Virus record (IMG/VR): IMGVR_UViG_3300042328_001217
Span: 1-43,687 of that record
DNA: 43,687 bases
Reading direction: 5' to 3' (one strand)
Source: a virus
The notes beneath the pieces were generated by a model that made no database searches, was not told the DNA's origin, and saw nothing but the letters and a program-made list of their open reading frames with translations. The position numbers and the translations under genes are program-made. Positions 1-7,620 of the stretch are shown here, in pieces (position 1 is the stretch's first letter; every line of letters starts with the position of its first letter).

Positions 1-81
1 CATCTTTGACAAAGACTTTGGATCAACATTTTGTTCCCAATGGTGTTCCAAAATGTTGATCCAAAGTCTTTGTCAAAGATG
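1..81. repeat. Fold-back inverted repeat at contig start, probably artefact
   Basis: Bases 1-33 are the exact reverse complement of 49-81, with a 15-base spacer. The true sequence upstream of base 33 is given at the other contig end (before 43561), where the portal reading frame continues without a break and shows no such inversion. The first 32 bases are therefore best read as a fold-back chimera from amplification or assembly. A real hairpin terminus is possible but would truncate the portal gene. Confidence 0.85.
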
Positions 82-159
82 TTGGATTTGCCGGACCCAC
101 GACAGTTCTTGGTTCAAATGGACCCCGACATTGCGAAAGCAGAATGGGAAAATGGCCTG
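33..159 (+). repeat. Left copy of 127-bp terminal overlap
   Basis: Identical over 127 bases to 43561-43687. The repeat lies inside the portal gene and keeps its frame, so it marks closure of a circular contig rather than a biological terminal repeat. The length equals the largest k-mer of common de Bruijn assemblers, which is typical of such overlaps. Confidence 0.9.
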
Positions 160-603
160 CTTATGCAGGGTATTCCTGTTGTTCCGGAAGACTTCGACGT
201 TCACGACGCTCACATCATGGAACACAACCGCGAACGCAAATCACCGGCATACGAACTTGCAGATCCTCAGGTCAAGCAAATCATCGACATGCATATCATG
301 GCCCACATGCAGTTCTTGGGCAACGAAACAGCCGCCGTTATGGCTCAATCAGACCAAGCGGTTATGGGTGAAATGCAAGATCCCGGTATTACGGCTGCCC
401 TTAATGCCGGTGTTGGATTGCCGCTTCCTGAAGACGGCATGATGCAGGAACAAGAAATGATGGATGAACAGTCCATGGGTATGGCTGGTGGATTGCCACC
501 TGAAGCTATGTCTATGATGGGCGGACAAGAAGGATCTATCCCGATGATGGGAATGGAAGAATCAATGGGAGAAGAAATGCTCCCAGGTATGGAAGGAATG
601 TAA
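33..603 (+). CDS. Portal protein, C-terminal part
   Basis: In-frame continuation of the portal gene that starts at 42056. The first 127 bases repeat the last 127 bases of the window, and the new part is 160-603 (147 codons before TAA). The full protein is 691 residues. The last 57 residues contain 16 methionines plus many Glu and Gly, an unusual flexible acidic tail. The stop is followed directly by the scaffold-like gene at 604. A start codon near base 31 would be an artefact of the fold-back, so this is not a separate gene. Portals form the dodecameric ring at one capsid vertex through which DNA is packaged. Confidence 0.8.
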
Positions 604-1359
604 ATGGAGTCACAGGACACAAACTTTACTGATTACATCTCAGAACCAGCAGCAGCAGCAGAAGCTCCCGTTGCCGATGCTGCACCTGTTGGTGACGTCA
701 ATTGGGAAGAACGCTACCGCTCAGAGGTTCAAGATCGCATTAAAGAACGTGAGCGCTATAAGCCAATTCGTCAGGTGTTTGACCAAATGCACCCTGACGA
801 CGCCGCTGCCGTGCAAGGTTTTGCGCAAGCATGGGCTGCCGGTGACCAGGATACAGCTATTCAATGGATGATCGAGAACGCAAAAACCCTTGCTGGTGAC
901 CGTTTCTACGACATTGCTGGGGTAAACAGCCTTGGTCAGACACAACAAGATGTTTATCAAGAAGCCATCGACGATAGCCGCCAGGCTGGTCTTACTCCTG
1001 AACAAGTAGCACAGGTTGTTGAAGAACGCATGGCTGCTTTTCAGCATGAACAAGTTGTTCATCAGTACGAAATAGAAATTGAACAAACGCTTGTAGAAGC
1101 AGGTTACGACCCAAACAGTCCGCTTGCGATTGCCGCCATTTCAGCAGCACAACAACGTGAAGACTTAGATCTTCGTGAAGCTATCGCAGATATTGAGAAT
1201 CAAATTCTTTCTCAAGCACAATCAATCGTTCAGCGTCGCCAAAATCCGTCAGCAGGAATGCCTTCTGCTGCACCTAATGGCATGGCACCCGTAATGAACA
1301 GTTCAAACATGTCACCTAGAGATCGAGCAATGGCTCGTTTGAATCAACAAGGACTTTAG
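604..1359 (+). CDS. Probable capsid scaffolding protein
   Basis: A 251-residue acidic, Gln/Ala/Glu-rich and mostly helical protein between portal and major capsid protein, the normal place of the scaffold. It has a disordered Ala/Pro N-terminus (residues 1-35), a long helical middle (about 35-215) and a Met/Pro/Ser-rich tail ending in a short basic stretch (about 238-251). In known scaffolds a basic C-terminal helix often contacts the capsid protein. No protease motif is visible. ATG at 604 follows the portal stop with no gap, so translation is probably coupled. The role is inferred from position and composition, not from a sequence match. Confidence 0.65.
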   Translation: MESQDTNFTDYISEPAAAAEAPVADAAPVGDVNWEERYRSEVQDRIKERERYKPIRQVFDQMHPDDAAAVQGFAQAWAAGDQDTAIQWMIENAKTLAGDRFYDIAGVNSLGQTQQDVYQEAIDDSRQAGLTPEQVAQVVEERMAAFQHEQVVHQYEIEIEQTLVEAGYDPNSPLAIAAISAAQQREDLDLREAIADIENQILSQAQSIVQRRQNPSAGMPSAAPNGMAPVMNSSNMSPRDRAMARLNQQGL

Positions 1360-1380
1360 GCTATGCGTTTTCTAGGTTAC

Positions 1381-1408
1381 TTGACAACACACTAGCAACG
1401 TATATCAT
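1381..1408 (+). promoter_or_regulatory. Sigma-70-type promoter for the capsid operon
   Basis: TTGACA at 1381-1386, a 16-base spacer, and TATCAT at 1403-1408. It lies in the 204-base gap between scaffold and capsid genes. This is the best -35/-10 pair seen in the window and suggests extra expression of the capsid gene by host-type RNA polymerase. Confidence 0.65.
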
Positions 1409-1563
1409 ATAAGTATCTGTCCTGGACTGGTCAGATGTACATAGTCACCACGATGGCACATTGGCAGGAGCCAAGCGCCCCGATGTTCGGAGAACTAGGG
1501 ATCGCCGGGTAGTGGGTCAAACCATTCAATCCAACCACTTCAACAATTAAGGAATTATCAGAC
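1409..1563 (+). promoter_or_regulatory. Long untranslated leader of the capsid gene
   Basis: About 155 bases between the predicted promoter and the capsid ATG with no convincing coding potential. Short inverted repeats are visible, including ATCTG/CAGAT near 1415-1436 and TTGGC-AGGA-GCCAA near 1464-1477. The end is AC-rich, with a weak AAGGAATT about ten bases before ATG. A leader of this size is unusual in a genome where most genes abut, and it may be a structured 5' UTR. Confidence 0.45.
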
Positions 1564-2832
1564 ATGCCCGCAAGTCTTTCCACCGTTGATGCAATCCTGA
1601 AGGACGACTACAAGGATTACATCGAACAGCTCAACCAGGCCACGTTTCTTCTCTCGCAGATCGAAACGCGCCGCGACACAGTTACAGGCCGTATCGCCCG
1701 TCACGCCATCCACCTCGGACGTTCGTCCGGCGTCGGCGCTCGCGGAGAAAATGGCACTCTCCCAGCAGCAGGCAACCAAGCGTATGCGACAGTCCCAGTA
1801 CCAGTAAGGTACGTGTACGGTCGTATCCAGTTGTCCGGCCCAACAATCCGTCAAGCAGTTACCGACCGTGGCGCTTTCGTTGATGCACTCGATGCAGAAA
1901 TGAGCGGTATCCGTCGTGACGCAATGAAGGACGTTAACCGTCAGCTTTGGGGAACATCCAACGGCGTTATCGCACAATGCGGTACCACATCAAGCTCAAC
2001 CACAGTTGTCTTGGCAGCATCAACCGGCTCAACAGCACTTCGCAACCTCTTCTTTGATGGTGGCATGGTTGTCGACATCGGCACGGTGTCTTCACCAGCG
2101 ACCGTAGCTTCTGCTCGTACCATTACTTCTGTGAACGAATCAAACAAGACAGTTACCATTTCAGGTGCTGCTGTTACCACCACATCGTCACACTTCATCT
2201 TCCGTACCGGAGCAGGTGGAGCTTCCAACAACAGCGGTCAGCCAGGCGACGGTCAGATCGAATTGACAGGTGTTCAGACAATCGTCGACGACACCGCAGT
2301 TCTTCACACCATTGACCCAGCAAGCCAGCCAAAGTGGAAGGCATACGTCAACAGCAACGGTGGAACAAACCGTGCAGTGACCGAAACCTTGATCACCGGC
2401 TCGATCATGAAGACCCTCATCAACAGCGGCAAGAAGCCATCGCTTCTCGTTTCTTCTGAAGGTGTCCACATGTCAGTTGCTAACTTGTTCCTGTCGCTGA
2501 AGCGCAACATGGAGCAAACCCAACTTAAGGGTGGCTACGCAGGTATCCAGTACTACTCACCATCAGTTTCAGGTCAGGGCGACGAAGGCCCAACCGTTCT
2601 GTACGCAGACTTCGACTGCCCGAACAACCGCCTCTACGGTATCAACCCTGAGTCGCTCGTTTGGCACCAAGTCGGAGAAGGCTGGCAGTTCATGGACCTC
2701 GACGGTGCAGTGATGAACCGTAAGCCTGACATCGATGCCTACGAAGCAACGTTGACCTGCTATGCAGAACTTGCATGTAAGCAGCGCAACAGCCACTTCG
2801 TTATCGAAGACCTCACGGAGACAACGATCTAA
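1564..2832 (+). CDS. Major capsid protein, HK97-fold type
   Basis: A 422-residue protein. The N-terminal third matches my memory of actinophage major capsid proteins: STVDAILKDDY near the start, then HLGRSSGVGARGENGTLPAA, then YGRIQLSGPTI. The length suits HK97-fold capsid proteins without an attached protease. It follows portal and scaffold and has its own promoter and leader. No cleavage site is obvious. A Thr/Ser/Val-rich middle (about residues 140-225) could be the insertion or A-domain region. Family placement rests on motif memory and gene order. Confidence 0.8.
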   Translation: MPASLSTVDAILKDDYKDYIEQLNQATFLLSQIETRRDTVTGRIARHAIHLGRSSGVGARGENGTLPAAGNQAYATVPVPVRYVYGRIQLSGPTIRQAVTDRGAFVDALDAEMSGIRRDAMKDVNRQLWGTSNGVIAQCGTTSSSTTVVLAASTGSTALRNLFFDGGMVVDIGTVSSPATVASARTITSVNESNKTVTISGAAVTTTSSHFIFRTGAGGASNNSGQPGDGQIELTGVQTIVDDTAVLHTIDPASQPKWKAYVNSNGGTNRAVTETLITGSIMKTLINSGKKPSLLVSSEGVHMSVANLFLSLKRNMEQTQLKGGYAGIQYYSPSVSGQGDEGPTVLYADFDCPNNRLYGINPESLVWHQVGEGWQFMDLDGAVMNRKPDIDAYEATLTCYAELACKQRNSHFVIEDLTETTI

Positions 2833-3153
2833 ATGCCAGCATCGGTAAGTATCGTTACGGGTCCGGAGGTTCCAGGCAACCGTAAGTTTGTGACCGCAAC
2901 AGTCACATTCGACTCGTCGTATCCAACCGGGGGAGAGGCGATTTCGCTCTCTTCCCTCGGTTTGGACCGACTTGATTTTCTGTGGGCAGTGACCACAGAT
3001 GGTTATGTCCCCGCATGGGACGGTTCAACAACCAATCCTAAGATTGAACTCTTTTGGGTTGACACAACAACAGATGGGGCCGCACTTGCGGAAGTTCCGA
3101 ACACTACCAACGTTTCGACGGTAGTAGCACGAATCTTCGCATTCGGCGCATAG
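2833..3153 (+). CDS. Small head-associated protein, possible decoration protein
   Basis: A 106-residue protein starting at the ATG directly after the capsid stop. It is beta-rich, with the pattern TVTFDSSYPTGGEAISLSSLGL that recurs in small proteins next to capsid genes in many tailed phages. No catalytic motif or membrane segment. Position and coupling to the capsid gene suggest a capsid decoration or stabilising role, but this is inference. A strong hairpin follows it. Confidence 0.6.
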   Translation: MPASVSIVTGPEVPGNRKFVTATVTFDSSYPTGGEAISLSSLGLDRLDFLWAVTTDGYVPAWDGSTTNPKIELFWVDTTTDGAALAEVPNTTNVSTVVARIFAFGA

Positions 3154-3157
3154 GTGT

Positions 3158-3199
3158 TTGCCTGGGTGGGGCTTTCTCTCCTTTCACCCACCCAGGCAA
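3158..3199 (+). terminator. 13-bp perfect hairpin after head genes
   Basis: TTGCCTGGGTGGG (3158-3170) pairs perfectly with CCCACCCAGGCAA (3187-3199) across a 16-base pyrimidine-rich loop. No T-run follows, so it may work as a pause, an RNase processing boundary or mRNA stabiliser rather than a classical terminator. The effect would be more capsid mRNA than downstream tail mRNA. Confidence 0.6.
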
Positions 3200-3217
3200 C
3201 AACTACTATGGAGGATT

Positions 3218-3679
3218 ATGAACAGAGCTAGTGACCTAATCTCCCAACACATTCCAAACTCTGACCAATGGGCCGAGATCTCTTTGGATGTTTACAACAT
3301 TGCCGAGCGCATTCGCAAAGGCGATGAATCAGGTTGGCGTGGTGATCCATCCGCCAGCGTCATGTTTAACCCCATGACACAACATTTTGAAGTATGGCTG
3401 GTAGACGAACACAACACCCCATATATCGCCTGCAGCGGACCTCGCTGCGATCACTCGCTTATCGTGAAGTTGATCGAAGGAGACTGGCAAAAAGGCAAAA
3501 GGTTATTGGAAGAGATCCAAAAGAAGAACCGCCAGGCCCGTGATGCTGAAATGACCATCAAACGGGACATGTCTGAAGAGCTCGCTGACAAGATGCACTA
3601 TGCTATCATTAAGGACCTGGGCCATCTTGAAGGTGGAACAAAGCGTCAATATTCAATGAATACCAACAAGAAGAAATAA
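3218..3679 (+). CDS. Conserved phage protein of unknown function
   Basis: A 153-residue protein. ATG at 3218 is preceded by GGAGG at about 3210, so an upstream in-frame start within the hairpin is unlikely. Charged and helical in its C-terminal half, ending in a basic Lys-rich tail. The middle reads MFNPMTQHFEVWLVDEHNTPY and holds two cysteines (near CSGPRC). It sits between the capsid and fibre genes and could be a head-completion or assembly factor. I do not recognise the family. Confidence 0.7.
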   Translation: MNRASDLISQHIPNSDQWAEISLDVYNIAERIRKGDESGWRGDPSASVMFNPMTQHFEVWLVDEHNTPYIACSGPRCDHSLIVKLIEGDWQKGKRLLEEIQKKNRQARDAEMTIKRDMSEELADKMHYAIIKDLGHLEGGTKRQYSMNTNKKK

Positions 3680-3982
3680 ATGGCCACATATTCTGCGTCT
3701 CAATCAAAATACGCTACATTAGTAGCAAATACGGTAGACACCATTACCCTTACGGGTACCGGCAATATTTTGCGCCTTATTACTACTGCTGGTACGGCGC
3801 ATGCTTATTTTACTGTAGGTAGTGTTGAATCACAGCCTGCAGCCCCTACTGTTGGTGGCGACAATACTTACGCTACGGTACATGGAAATCCTGGTTACAT
3901 TGATATTCCATGGAATGGTGGCGGGGTCGTTGTAAAAATTATTAGTTCAGGCACACCTACGATTGGTGTTCTTCTTATCTAA
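3680..3982 (+). CDS. Small beta-rich virion protein, unknown
   Basis: A 100-residue Thr/Gly/Val-rich protein with no charged helices. It resembles small beta-sandwich domains of phage surface proteins (TITLTGTGNILRLITTAG near residues 20-37). The start is directly after the previous stop, and its stop overlaps the next ATG by one base (TAATG). Its place just upstream of the collagen-like fibre suggests a capsid or tail surface protein; function is not established. Confidence 0.6.
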   Translation: MATYSASQSKYATLVANTVDTITLTGTGNILRLITTAGTAHAYFTVGSVESQPAAPTVGGDNTYATVHGNPGYIDIPWNGGGVVVKIISSGTPTIGVLLI

Positions 3983-4332
3983 TGGCAACACCGGCGGAAC
4001 AAGACCTCGTTATCACAAAAGGCGACACAGTTAGTGTCGTCGTAACAATGACGTCCAACGGTACTACCCCAATCAACATTACAGGCAGAACATACTCTGC
4101 AAAAGTTCGACAGACGTATCGATCGCCATCTGCCGCTGCCGAGTTTGTTTGTAACGTAACTGATGGAGCAGCAGGCGAGTTAACCATGACCATGAGTGCC
4201 GCCACAACAGCAACATTGAACAATTACAACAACCAGCAAACTTACGTTTGGGATCTGCAGGAGAACGCTTCGGGCGTTATCACCACCGTTCTCTCAGGAA
4301 ACTTTGTTGTTTTACCTGATGTAACGTGGTAA
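3982..4332 (+). CDS. Beta-sandwich structural protein before the fibre
   Basis: A 116-residue protein with [19 protein letters not shown] near the N-terminus and VWDLQ then [13 protein letters not shown] near the C-terminus. This pattern is frequent in small phage proteins encoded before fibres or baseplate parts and suggests an Ig-like or fibre-attachment domain. It is translationally coupled to the genes on both sides. The role is inferred from context. Confidence 0.6.
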   Translation: MATPAEQDLVITKGDTVSVVVTMTSNGTTPINITGRTYSAKVRQTYRSPSAAAEFVCNVTDGAAGELTMTMSAATTATLNNYNNQQTYVWDLQENASGVITTVLSGNFVVLPDVTW

Positions 4333-4336
4333 CGCC

Positions 4337-5497
4337 ATGGCTTCGTTTGACATAACAGTCACCAGGCAGGATGTAATCGATGGTGCTATTACGACAGCTC
4401 AGATTACTATTGTCGGCACAGATAGCGTTGGACCCCAGGGCCCTACCGGTCCAACAGGTCCTACCGGCGCTGCTTCAACTGTAACTGGTCCAACTGGTCC
4501 TATTGGCAATACTGGTCCAACTGGCGCTATTGGTCCAACTGGCCCTATTGGTCCAACTGGTCCTATTGGTGAACAGGGCGCTCAGGGTATTATTGGTCCC
4601 ACTGGTTTAACTGGACCACAAGGTCCCACCGGCCCAACAGGCGCAACTGGCGCACAAGGCATACAGGGCTTTACTGGTGCTACAGGCCCTACAGGTGCCC
4701 TTGGAGTACAGGGCGCAACGGGTCCTACCGGTCCAACCGGCCCAACAGGACCAACTGGTGCAGCATCTACTGTTACGGGGCCAACTGGCCCTATAGGCGA
4801 TCCGGGACCGCAAGGTGTTACTGGTCCTACAGGCCCCACTGGAGCTACGGGCCCTACTGGTGCAGACTCTACGGTAACAGGACCTACTGGTGCTACTGGA
4901 CCCGAAGGTGCTCTTGGAGCTACAGGTCCTACTGGTCCGATCGGTCCTGCTGGCAACGATGGTCCAGTCGGTCCTACTGGCCCTACAGGTGCCACGGGAC
5001 CAACAGGCGCTGATTCAAATGTGACAGGACCCACCGGAGCTGTAGGTCCTACTGGTCCTACTGGTCCTACGGGCCCCACCGGTGCTGCATCAACAGTGAC
5101 TGGTCCTACGGGTCCTGCTGGTGTGGATGGTGCAACAGGGCCCACTGGACCGCAAGGCCCGACTGGTCCTACCGGAGCAACAGGCACATTTTCTAACGCT
5201 CAAACCATCAATGCTCAAACAGGTACAACATACCCACTTGTATCTAGTGACGCTGGAAAGATGGTGACATTAAATAATGGTTCGGCTATCACGGTGACAG
5301 TGAACGGCACAACAGGGTTGACGGCTGGGCAGGCTATTGACTTGGCGCAGTTAGGTGAAGGTCAGGTAACGGTGTCAGAATCTGGCGTTACTTTGAACGC
5401 TACGCCTGGTAAGAAACTTCGGGCTAGGTATTCGGCTGCCACCCTGTTCTGCGTTTCAACAGACAACTATCTTCTTATCGGGGATTTGAGTGCGTAA
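4337..5497 (+). CDS. Collagen-like fibre protein with phage-type C-terminal domain
   Basis: A 386-residue protein in three parts: an N-terminal attachment segment (1-31), a collagen-like Gly-X-Y region (32-284, 77 triplets by my count, mostly GPT), and a 102-residue C-terminal domain. The C-terminal pattern [19 protein letters not shown] ... [11 protein letters not shown] ... [10 protein letters not shown] is widespread at the ends of phage collagen proteins and probably drives trimerisation. The triple helix is interrupted five times by S-T/N-V-T after GAA or GAD. It should form a trimeric rod on the capsid or tail and may bind the host. Confidence 0.85.
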   Translation: MASFDITVTRQDVIDGAITTAQITIVGTDSVGPQGPTGPTGPTGAASTVTGPTGPIGNTGPTGAIGPTGPIGPTGPIGEQGAQGIIGPTGLTGPQGPTGPTGATGAQGIQGFTGATGPTGALGVQGATGPTGPTGPTGPTGAASTVTGPTGPIGDPGPQGVTGPTGPTGATGPTGADSTVTGPTGATGPEGALGATGPTGPIGPAGNDGPVGPTGPTGATGPTGADSNVTGPTGAVGPTGPTGPTGPTGAASTVTGPTGPAGVDGATGPTGPQGPTGPTGATGTFSNAQTINAQTGTTYPLVSSDAGKMVTLNNGSAITVTVNGTTGLTAGQAIDLAQLGEGQVTVSESGVTLNATPGKKLRARYSAATLFCVSTDNYLLIGDLSA

Positions 5498-6543
5498 TGG
5501 CAATCAGACACGGCATTGTTGCATCGTCTGTAGCCCTACCGCCGATCATAACCATTAATTCAACTACAAACGTTAGCGAAAGTAGAGCCACATTTAACGC
5601 TACGGTCAACCCGAACGGATACGTAACCAGCGTTAAATTTCAGTACAAATTAGTATCCAGCTCTACATGGACAGATGGGGCAACGATTACTGGAATTACT
5701 GGTGGTGTTCAATCTGTTTTTAGCAACCAAACCGGACTCAATGTTAACGCATCAACTAGTCCAAACTACGACGTTCGCGCCATAGCAACAAACATTGTTG
5801 GGGAAACCACCTCAGGAACTACTTCTTTTGCAACATGGCGACTGCTTGAATATACCAACGGAACACAGGGTGGCCATTCATTTACCGTACCTACCATTAC
5901 GCCAACCGGGCAATCCCCTGTTATACCTTCTATTCTGAATGTATTTATTTTGGGCGGTGGCGGCGGAGCCGGAACATTTGGCGGTGGGGCAGGTGGTGGG
6001 TACAGGCTGGTTTCTTCACGGGCTTTCACTAACACTAGCAATACCGTATTATCGCTTACTGTCGGATCTGGTGGTAGCGTTTCTATCGGTGGAACCGGCG
6101 TACAGGGTGGGACTACCCAAATAACAGCATCTAACTTTTCATCTATTGATGCCGGTGGCGGTACTGGCGGTCTTTCTACTGGCGGTCTTAATGGTGGCAA
6201 CGTTGGTTACGGCGACAACCCTGGATATGGTGGCGGTGCCGGTGCTTCGTTTACAGATACTGGCGGCAAGGTGCCATTCACTTACACTGCAGGCGGCGGT
6301 GGTGCAGGCATCAACGGCGGTGGCGGAAATGCAACAGCAAATGCTATGGTTGGCGCAATCGGCGGAAATGGCGGCAGCGGCGGGCAAGCTTATGGTTATA
6401 ATGGTGGTGCTGGTGGTGGTGGCACTAGCGACTGGGCCAGTCAGCATGGCAGCGCAGGAGGGTTTTATGGTTATGGTTCAGGGGGATCCGTTCAAGGAAA
6501 CGGAACAGTAGGTTTTATTCGTTTTCAATATTACGGTGCATAA
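5497..6543 (+). CDS. Fibre tip/adhesin: FN3-like plus glycine-rich domain
   Basis: A 348-residue protein starting at the ATG overlapping the fibre stop (TAATG). Residues about 14-110 resemble a fibronectin type III or Ig-like sandwich, with NVSESRATFNATVNPNGYVT near its start. Residues about 145-345 are a glycine-rich domain with repeated GGGG and GGAGGG runs and a closing GTVGFIRFQYYGA. Such glycine-rich domains occur in phage adhesins, for example T-even gp38-type tips, and in bacterial adhesins. Receptor binding is the likely role, probably at the end of the preceding fibre. Confidence 0.7.
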   Translation: MAIRHGIVASSVALPPIITINSTTNVSESRATFNATVNPNGYVTSVKFQYKLVSSSTWTDGATITGITGGVQSVFSNQTGLNVNASTSPNYDVRAIATNIVGETTSGTTSFATWRLLEYTNGTQGGHSFTVPTITPTGQSPVIPSILNVFILGGGGGAGTFGGGAGGGYRLVSSRAFTNTSNTVLSLTVGSGGSVSIGGTGVQGGTTQITASNFSSIDAGGGTGGLSTGGLNGGNVGYGDNPGYGGGAGASFTDTGGKVPFTYTAGGGGAGINGGGGNATANAMVGAIGGNGGSGGQAYGYNGGAGGGGTSDWASQHGSAGGFYGYGSGGSVQGNGTVGFIRFQYYGA

Positions 6544-7620
6544 ATGATTATTGAAGATTTTTCCGTAGAAGCATTGCAACACCACTCTTTGTGGCACTTG
6601 TTGAAAAAGCAGTATGGACAGCACGTTGATGTAGTTCGCCCGACGCCTGCTGGTAATGAACCCTGGACAGATTTTAAAGCCTACAGAATGTTTAACGGCA
6701 GAATCCTTCTTGGTTTTAGCGGTATTGCTGAAACAGTTCATGCACAAGGTTTGATGGCCATTGGAGAAGGTGTCAGCGAATATATTTCTACACAGGCGTA
6801 CGAAAGGGTTGAACACCTGTGTTTAATACAGCCACCAAATGACGATTTGGGAACTTTTATTTTTACAGACTCGCAACCGATAGTTTCTACCAATAAAACA
6901 GACTGGCGTTGCGATGTTTCTTTCTATGGTCCATTTCCTTTCCCCGATAGAGAAGGCACCTATCATAAACCGGTAGAAGAAAAAAGCGTTATCCTGGATT
7001 TTGAGCCAATTTTAACTATCGCTGGTATTGGGCATTTAATCTATGTCCGTAGATCCAACTATGCCGAGCAACGCTGGCAATTTGTTAACAACGCTCTTAC
7101 ACCCATGACCGCCCCCACTTTGAGCGAATGTGTAAAGCTTGTTTATGAATGGAGCGCTGTATCGCAAGAACCGTTTAACAATACGGAAGACATATCAAAA
7201 AAGGCTGCAATGTTCTGCAATGAAACAGGACTAGAACAATGGCATATTGATGCCTATCCGGACATGCAGATAGCTCGGTTCCTTGCTGGTCGTCCTGATG
7301 CCCGTATGCGCCCCGAAAACGCAATTGGGCCACAAGAAGACCTTGTTGTCTACATCAAACAAAACTCGTCGTTTGTTTCTCTTGCTTCTTTGCTTGACTG
7401 CAACCCAGGCACTTGGGACGTTCAGGATGTTGCGGAACTAGAACAAAACAGCATCGATGTTCGTAAGGCTGCATTCTACAAACGACACACTCGCCATGAT
7501 TATCCTGGTGACGGTAATGTTCCTAAAATTATTTGGGAACAAGCTTCTGCGGTTTTTGAGCCGTGGTTTAAGGTTTTTGAAAAAGCAAAGGAAAACAGTA
7601 AGTGGCTAATGGAAAGTTAA
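6544..7620 (+). CDS. Unknown protein paired with a glycosyltransferase
   Basis: A 358-residue protein of mixed alpha/beta character with many aromatic residues. I see no catalytic motif I can name. It begins right after the tip-protein stop and overlaps the glycosyltransferase gene by 19 bases, so the two are co-translated. Its AT content looks higher than that of the capsid genes. Possibilities are a sugar-handling partner of the transferase or another tail component; the sequence alone does not decide. Confidence 0.7.
   Translation: MIIEDFSVEALQHHSLWHLLKKQYGQHVDVVRPTPAGNEPWTDFKAYRMFNGRILLGFSGIAETVHAQGLMAIGEGVSEYISTQAYERVEHLCLIQPPNDDLGTFIFTDSQPIVSTNKTDWRCDVSFYGPFPFPDREGTYHKPVEEKSVILDFEPILTIAGIGHLIYVRRSNYAEQRWQFVNNALTPMTAPTLSECVKLVYEWSAVSQEPFNNTEDISKKAAMFCNETGLEQWHIDAYPDMQIARFLAGRPDARMRPENAIGPQEDLVVYIKQNSSFVSLASLLDCNPGTWDVQDVAELEQNSIDVRKAAFYKRHTRHDYPGDGNVPKIIWEQASAVFEPWFKVFEKAKENSKWLMES

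Noticed and set aside
31-603. Separate 190-residue gene at the window start
   Set aside because: The frame continues from the portal gene through the 127-bp overlap; the start codon lies at the fold-back artefact.
4582-5187. 201-residue open frame on the minus strand, Pro/Val/Gly-rich
   Set aside because: It is the antisense shadow of the collagen repeat; the repeated GGTCCTACTGG unit keeps the opposite strand free of stops.
5766-6200. 144-residue minus-strand frame, Pro-rich
   Set aside because: Shadow of the glycine-rich adhesin gene; no ribosome site and low-complexity product.
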